Below, one piece after another: positions 59,967 to 64,000 of a stretch of DNA of 64,000 nucleotides. The translations under genes and the position numbers were made by a program. The first letter of the stretch is position 1. Each line of letters opens with the position of its first letter. The notes beneath the pieces were generated by a model, which had not been told where the DNA came from, did no database searches, and saw only the letters and a list, made by a program, of their open reading frames with translations. The DNA comes from Opitutaceae bacterium (GTDB lineage Bacteria > Verrucomicrobiota > Verrucomicrobiia > Opitutales > Opitutaceae). Where the stretch lies: assembly GCA_028688225.1 (NCBI GenBank), contig JAQTYQ010000001.1:1-64000 (forward strand). The letters are read 5' to 3'.

Positions 59967-60464
59967 TCAGGAATTCACCGGCACCTTGATGACGGTTTTG
60001 CGCACGAGCGCGGGATGCCGCACCGCCAGCGAGGGCATATGGGCGTCCTCCGGCCAGAACACCGCCGCATCGCCCGGCCGCATCCACAGCACCGATGCCG
60101 CCCCAGTGTCGGCGTATTTGATGAAATCGCTGGCCTCGTCGTAGTCCTGGGTGACGGCGAGCCCGGCCGCGGCGGCCACCTCCATCAATTCCTCGCCCGT
60201 CACGATCACCTGCACATCGATGTATCTGCGGTGGGTTTCGAAAAAACCCTCTGAGCGGGACTTCGTCCGATAGGCCATTTCCACGGCACAGGCTCCGCCG
60301 GCGAGTTCCTGGCGGTGGGTGGAGCCCTCAGCGAGGGCGGTGATGCGCCGATGGGCGGTCGAACCCGCTGTCAGCGCCTCCAGGGCATAGGCGAACGCGG
60401 CCTGAAATTCCGGAAGCGATGCGCAGCAGGCGCGCACCTGGGTGAGAGCTCCAAAACAAGCCAT
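59967..60464 (-). CDS. YhcH/YjgK/YiaL family protein
   Basis: 165 aa from the ATG at 60464. Cupin-like beta-sandwich with conserved ETHRRYIDVQVIVTGEELMEV, PGDAAVFWPEDAHMPSL and VRKTVIKVPV. Members of this family (YhcH, YiaL) are implicated in sugar (sialic acid or ulosonic acid) metabolism and may anomerise or open sugar rings; a metal site of His/Glu is visible in EDAHMP. The substrate is not known here. Convergent with rph. Confidence 0.85.
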   Translation of the reverse strand: MACFGALTQVRACCASLPEFQAAFAYALEALTAGSTAHRRITALAEGSTHRQELAGGACAVEMAYRTKSRSEGFFETHRRYIDVQVIVTGEELMEVAAAAGLAVTQDYDEASDFIKYADTGAASVLWMRPGDAAVFWPEDAHMPSLAVRHPALVRKTVIKVPVNS

Positions 60465-60748
60465 GGAGCAAGTTGAGGGACGGCCCAAGCCGCCATCAAG
60501 GCAATATCCGTAGCGCCCTTCAGGGTGAATTGTGGCGGCCGGCTGCCTCTGCTGAGGCACGACAAACATGATCGGTCAACACGGACGCATCTAAAACATT
60601 GTCGAGCAGCGGGACTTGGTCTGTGTTCATCGGCCGTGGCCGTCCAAAATCACCCATCCGCCGTCCAAGGCGTCTTGCGGCGCTCCCGTGGGTTGCCTGC
60701 CCTCGGTCGCGGTACCTGCTTCCGCCCGGCCGGAAAGATTTCCGCGCC

Positions 60749-60994
60749 ATGAGCATGGAATTCGGCTGGTGGAGTCGTGATGCCGAGGGCCGCCGGTTTC
60801 AGGTCCGGGTCGCGATCTTCGGCGGCAACGTTGCTTGGAGGCGCAAACAGGGGCACCATCAGCCGTGGGAACCCTACGGACCGCCCACCGCCGCCGACTG
60901 GGACACCCTGCTGGCCGAGGCGGAGCGGCGCGTGCCACGACGCCTGCTTTCGTCCAAGCAGTTTGATGCGATCAAACGGCTGCGGCCGGATTAG
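60749..60994 (+). CDS. Small hypothetical protein
   Basis: 81 aa from the ATG at 60749 (MSMEFGWWSRDAEGRR). Basic, with an amphipathic C-terminal half (ADWDTLLAEAERRVPRRLLSSKQFDAIKRL) and an aromatic beta-hairpin-like start. No signal peptide or known family. An upstream extension of the frame to 60599 is low in complexity and less likely to be translated. It precedes the NUDIX gene tail to tail. Confidence 0.55.
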   Translation: MSMEFGWWSRDAEGRRFQVRVAIFGGNVAWRRKQGHHQPWEPYGPPTAADWDTLLAEAERRVPRRLLSSKQFDAIKRLRPD

Positions 60995-61028
60995 GAGCAC
61001 ACACCGGAGGCCGGCCGGCCTGGTGGGG

Positions 61029-61559
61029 TCAAGTGTGCACCTGTCCCATTGCTGCCAGCTTCTGCCAGATCAGCCGGAACGAACTGGAAAAATCAGCAGG
61101 CTGCTCGCTTACGAGGCGGGTGATCTCACCCAGCGGGAACCATCCTCCGCGTTCAATCTCATCCGGATGCAGGGTGAACGGCCCTTCCGCTTCCTGGCGA
61201 TAAACCCAGACAAACTCCTGACCGGTTTCATGGCAGGCCGGGAGACGCAACCAGCGCCGGGGCGCCGCGGTCACATGGAGCCCCAGTTCTTCCTGCAGTT
61301 CACGCACCGCACAAGCATCGTACTCTTCCCCTGCATCAACATGACCGGAAGCGGATGAATCCCAAGCCCCCGGAGCAGTGTCCTTGCTCTGCGAACGTTT
61401 CTGCAGGAACAGCTCTCCCGCCCGGTTGAACACAAGCACGTGCACCGCGCGATGCCTCAGCCCTCGCGCATGCACCTTCCGTCTGGTCGCCCGTGAGACG
61501 ACGGCATCATGGTCGTCGACCACATCGAACCATTCCTCCGGCGCGCTGGATCCGGGCAT
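61029..61559 (-). CDS. NUDIX hydrolase (YfcD-like)
   Basis: 176 aa. A full NUDIX box GHVDAGEEYDACAVRELQEELGL (G-x5-E-x7-REUxEExGU) at about residues 70-92. The N-terminal EWFDVVDDHDAVVSRATRRKVHARGLRHRAVHV is typical of the YfcD/isopentenyl-diphosphate isomerase-like branch of NUDIX enzymes. It probably hydrolyses a nucleoside diphosphate-linked or related phosphoanhydride. Soluble; no operon partner. Confidence 0.92.
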   Translation of the reverse strand: MPGSSAPEEWFDVVDDHDAVVSRATRRKVHARGLRHRAVHVLVFNRAGELFLQKRSQSKDTAPGAWDSSASGHVDAGEEYDACAVRELQEELGLHVTAAPRRWLRLPACHETGQEFVWVYRQEAEGPFTLHPDEIERGGWFPLGEITRLVSEQPADFSSSFRLIWQKLAAMGQVHT

Positions 61560-61714
61560 GCACTGTGATCGTCAACCAACTGACCGATTCCAAGCAAAAC
61601 CTGGCGGATGATGCAGTCGCCCCGGGAGGATGTTGTTCAAACGGTGCCGGGCCGATCCGCTTGCGGTCCGCTGCTTCGGCGCAGGCTGGCGTCCCGGGCT
61701 GCGCCCGCGCAGCC

Positions 61715-62032
61715 TTATTTCCGTGATCGCCGCCCGGCTCGCTTCCCCTTGGGCAAACCGGCGCGGCGGCTTTTGCCCGTCGCCGCGCCGGTTCGCTTTT
61801 CAGCATTCATCCGGCCGACCAGCTCCGCCAGTGCCTGGTCGCTTTCGCTGGGGAACAGACCCATGATCTCGCAAACGTGCGCGAGGAGGTTCATCGGGTC
61901 GTCCCGGGCGCTCTGCCGCCGCGGTTTCGGGCGCATTCTTGCCGCCGACGCCCGGGCCGGGGCGGCTCCAGTCCGGATTCCACCACGGCCGGACCGACGC
62001 TTGCGGAGATGGCTGTCGGACTTGTGATGCAT
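61715..62032 (-). CDS. Small basic hypothetical protein
   Basis: 105 aa, strongly basic at both ends (RKRRSGRGG... and GKSRRAGLPKGKRAGRRSRK). The centre, DDPMNLLAHVCEIMGLFPSESDQALAELV, is a helical segment similar in pattern to the downstream-neighbour gene's GLADGEMVSHLAEMGALFPKELL. The frame may start at the internal Met in NLLAHV. Unknown function; possibly a DNA- or RNA-binding protein judging by charge only. Confidence 0.45.
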   Translation of the reverse strand: MHHKSDSHLRKRRSGRGGIRTGAAPARASAARMRPKPRRQSARDDPMNLLAHVCEIMGLFPSESDQALAELVGRMNAEKRTGAATGKSRRAGLPKGKRAGRRSRK

Positions 62033-62313
62033 AGGGGAGTATGGGAGGGGACATTCAAGTGGCCCACTCCGCTTAATTTCAAATAAATTAAATTATCCTA
62101 TGTCAATTTCCTTCCTGCATTCGCCCCCTAACGGTTTCCTTGATCCCGGCCAGACACGCCTGACCGCCGGTGTGGAATTCCGGGCCCCTTCCTGCTCGAC
62201 TGCTCATGCTGAGAACTATGGCCCAGGTTTCTCGCCTGAACGCATCAAGCCTTGCCATCCGCAACCAGGCCAGGCTTCCGCCCCAGTGGGCCGCGGTTTG
62301 CCGGTGCTTCGCT

Positions 62314-62547
62314 TCAATTATCGCAAGCCCGCCTTTCCCGAAAGGCCTTGAAGGCCCCAAGCAATTCCTTGGGAAACAAGGCCCCCATTTCCGCGAGATG
62401 GGAAACCATCTCGCCATCGGCCAGCCCCAGACGGGCGGCCAGCTGGAGAATGGTGATCACGTCCTTGGGGGATCGGGGCGAGGGCACGAGCTCCATCGCT
62501 GGCTTGGCACAGGACTGCGCGAGTCGATACTGCTTTTTGTAGGCCAT
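62314..62547 (-). CDS. Small hypothetical protein
   Basis: 77 aa, MAYKKQYRLAQSCAKPAMEL start. A central helix-turn-helix-like pair SPKDVITILQLAARLGLADGEMVSHLAEMGALFPKELLGAF. It shares the MGxLFPxE motif with the 105-aa gene 280 bp further on the same strand, so the two may be related. The function is unknown. The flanking DNA (62033-62313) shows no other gene. Confidence 0.5.
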   Translation of the reverse strand: MAYKKQYRLAQSCAKPAMELVPSPRSPKDVITILQLAARLGLADGEMVSHLAEMGALFPKELLGAFKAFRERRACDN

Positions 62548-62826
62548 AGGAATTTCTTGATCTGAAGGCTGGCTGACGGTTCCCCGGTTGAGGGGGTAAT
62601 TCGGGTGTATCCTAGCGTGGGTAGTGGCCCCTATTTATTACAACCACGTCGGGCACTCAATTTGTGGTAGGTTTTAGAGCTTGACTAACGACGCGACACC
62701 AGTCTCGGGAATCGCCGCGCCTGCGGCTTTTCCCCGCCCAGGGTTGCCTTTGGGGCCCGCCGGCCCCGCCCTTCTCTCCTGCGCCAGACCGCGCGCGGGA
62801 CCATGCCGCGCGCAGTGCACAACGCA

Positions 62827-63999
62827 TCAACCGGCCCGCAGGTATTGCTGCACCGCCTTCAGGCCGCGGGTGTTGAGCACCTGCTCCGCCGTGAGCCAAC
62901 CTTTGCGCGCGGCAATGATGCCGGCGCGAAAATAATCGAGCCCTCCGGTGTCGTGGGCGTCGGGATTGATGACGCAGCGCAGCCCCCGTTCGGCCGCGCG
63001 GCGCCAGTGCCGCCAGTCCATGTCGAGCCGCTGGGGGCTGGCATTGAGTTCGACCGCCACACGGTTTGCGAGGGCGGCATCGACCACCTTGGTCACGTCG
63101 ACCGCGTAGCCCTCGCGTTTCAACAGCAAGCGGCCTGTCAGATGGCCCAGCATGGTGGTGTCCGGGTGCTCGATCGCCCGGATGATGCGCGCCGTCATCT
63201 CCGCCTCGCTCTGTCCGAAGGCCGAATGCACGGAGACAACGACATAATCGAGCTCGCGCAGGATGTCGTCGTCAAGATCCAGCCGACCGTCGGGAAGAAT
63301 GTCGCATTCGACTCCCGAAAAAACATGCGTGACAAAGCGTCCCGACCGGTTGAGCGCAGCAATTTCGGCGACCTGCTTGCGCAGCCGCCCCGCATCCAGG
63401 CCGTTCGCCTGGTAGCTGGCCTTCGAGTGATCGGCGATCCCCAGGTATTCCCAGCCGTGCGCCTGGGCCGCCGCCACCATCTCGGTGAGCGTATTGCGCC
63501 CGTCCGAGACGGTGGTGTGGTTGTGAAACACCCCCCGAATATCGGACGCCTCGACCAGCCGCGGCAGCTCGCCGGTCTCCGCCATCTCAATCTCCCCCAG
63601 CCCCTCGCGCAGCTCCGGTGCAATGGGGTGCAACCCGAGGGCGGCAAACAGTTCGTCCTCGGACCGGATGCCTTCGGATTCAGCCTTCCGGTTTTTCAGC
63701 CGGCCGGCCGCCTTGTCCTTGGCCGTCCCCTCTCCTTCCGCCGGAACGAGGCCCCATTCGCTCAAACTCAAGCCGCGGCCCAGCGCCCGCTGGCGCATCT
63801 GCACATTGTGTTCTTTCGAACCCGTGAAGTGATGCAGCGCGAAAACAAATTGCGCCGGCGGCACGATGCGCAGATCGGCCTGCAGCCCGCTGGCAAAACG
63901 CACGCTCGCCTTGGTCTCCCCCTGCGCCGTGACCTCCCTGACTTCCGGACGGGTGGTGAACCAGGCGACAATCGGTGCCCACGCCTCCGCCGCCACGAG
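62827..63999 (-). CDS. DNA polymerase X family protein with C-terminal PHP domain (PolX), 5' end outside window
   Basis: Fragment of about 390 residues running off the right edge. It starts inside the polymerase palm: [11 protein letters not shown] contains the third catalytic Asp, and [19 protein letters not shown] is the conserved thumb/palm segment of PolX. The PHP domain follows with [69 protein letters not shown] and NPDAHDT, which are the metal ligands of the 3'-5' exonuclease/phosphoesterase. PolX proteins act in DNA repair. Confidence 0.92.
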   Translation of the reverse strand, partial: LVAAEAWAPIVAWFTTRPEVREVTAQGETKASVRFASGLQADLRIVPPAQFVFALHHFTGSKEHNVQMRQRALGRGLSLSEWGLVPAEGEGTAKDKAAGRLKNRKAESEGIRSEDELFAALGLHPIAPELREGLGEIEMAETGELPRLVEASDIRGVFHNHTTVSDGRNTLTEMVAAAQAHGWEYLGIADHSKASYQANGLDAGRLRKQVAEIAALNRSGRFVTHVFSGVECDILPDGRLDLDDDILRELDYVVVSVHSAFGQSEAEMTARIIRAIEHPDTTMLGHLTGRLLLKREGYAVDVTKVVDAALANRVAVELNASPQRLDMDWRHWRRAAERGLRCVINPDAHDTGGLDYFRAGIIAARKGWLTAEQVLNTRGLKAVQQYLRAG

Positions 64000-64000
64000 G

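Noticed and set aside
57943..60087. A 714-codon minus-strand open frame opposite hprK/rph.
   Set aside because: Same reason: antisense shadow of conserved genes with low-complexity His/Ala/Gly/Arg translation.

Overview
The window is G+C-rich, almost fully coding chromosomal DNA from a Gram-negative bacterium. It carries LPS transport genes (lptA, lptB, an LptC-like protein, an LptF/LptG-type permease, a KdsC-like phosphatase), outer-membrane-type lipoproteins, a giant adhesin made of autotransporter-type beta-strand repeats that ends in a PEP-CTERM anchor, a GldG/DUF4340 ABC system and single-copy housekeeping genes. The closest fit is Verrucomicrobiota, probably near Opitutaceae. This is inferred from gene content and style, not from a database match.

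Layout. 1-7.1 kb: exopolysaccharide locus (three GT4 and one GT2 glycosyltransferases, a WcaF-like acetyltransferase, an O-antigen ligase-type protein and a polyprenyl glycosylphosphotransferase), closed by a terminator. 7.2-12.9 kb: a flavin disulfide oxidoreductase, hisA, an NfnAB/SudBA-type flavoprotein pair and an M42 peptidase. 12.9-16.2 kb: tig-clpP-clpX on the minus strand. 16.4-18.2 kb: tsaB-alr. 18.5-23.7 kb: two large convergent surface or secreted proteins. 24.1-26.5 kb: LptF/G-type permease and rlmN. 26.9-31.8 kb: GldA/GldF/GldG-like ABC system with a DUF4340 protein. 32-39.4 kb: metF, a SUI1-type factor, and sucA-sucB-lpdA (2-oxoglutarate dehydrogenase). 39.5-44.7 kb: accessory genes, gene fragments and rpiB. 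44.7-49.1 kb: a run of minus-strand small genes separated by attC-like sites. 49.2-55.3 kb: a metal-dependent hydrolase, a URO-D family protein, a CoA-transferase/GNAT fusion and an E1 alpha-beta fusion. 55.3-59.9 kb: kdsC-like, lptC-like, lptA, lptB, hprK, rph. 60-64 kb: small genes, a NUDIX hydrolase and a PolX fragment cut by the window edge.

The most interesting parts are not the housekeeping genes. (1) 44.72-48.9 kb looks like an integron cassette array without an integrase (CALIN-like): six codirectional cassettes, mostly encoding secreted or lipoprotein products of unknown function, separated by imperfect palindromes with attC architecture. The C-termini of two of them are encoded inside the attC-like sites. 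(2) A family of short palindromes headed by GTAG recurs between genes and once inside lpdA, with compensatory changes between arms, resembling REP elements mobilised by RAYT transposases. (3) A degenerate repeat is read in the same frame (core ETGDRxPEAGG, often followed by EPxTxNxEP) as linker sequence in unrelated proteins (DUF4340, SUI1, SucB twice, and the second half only in the E1 fusion). (4) A perfect 14-bp-arm palindrome lies 2 nt before metF and is probably an operator. No rRNA, tRNA, CRISPR array, integrase or transposase gene was seen.
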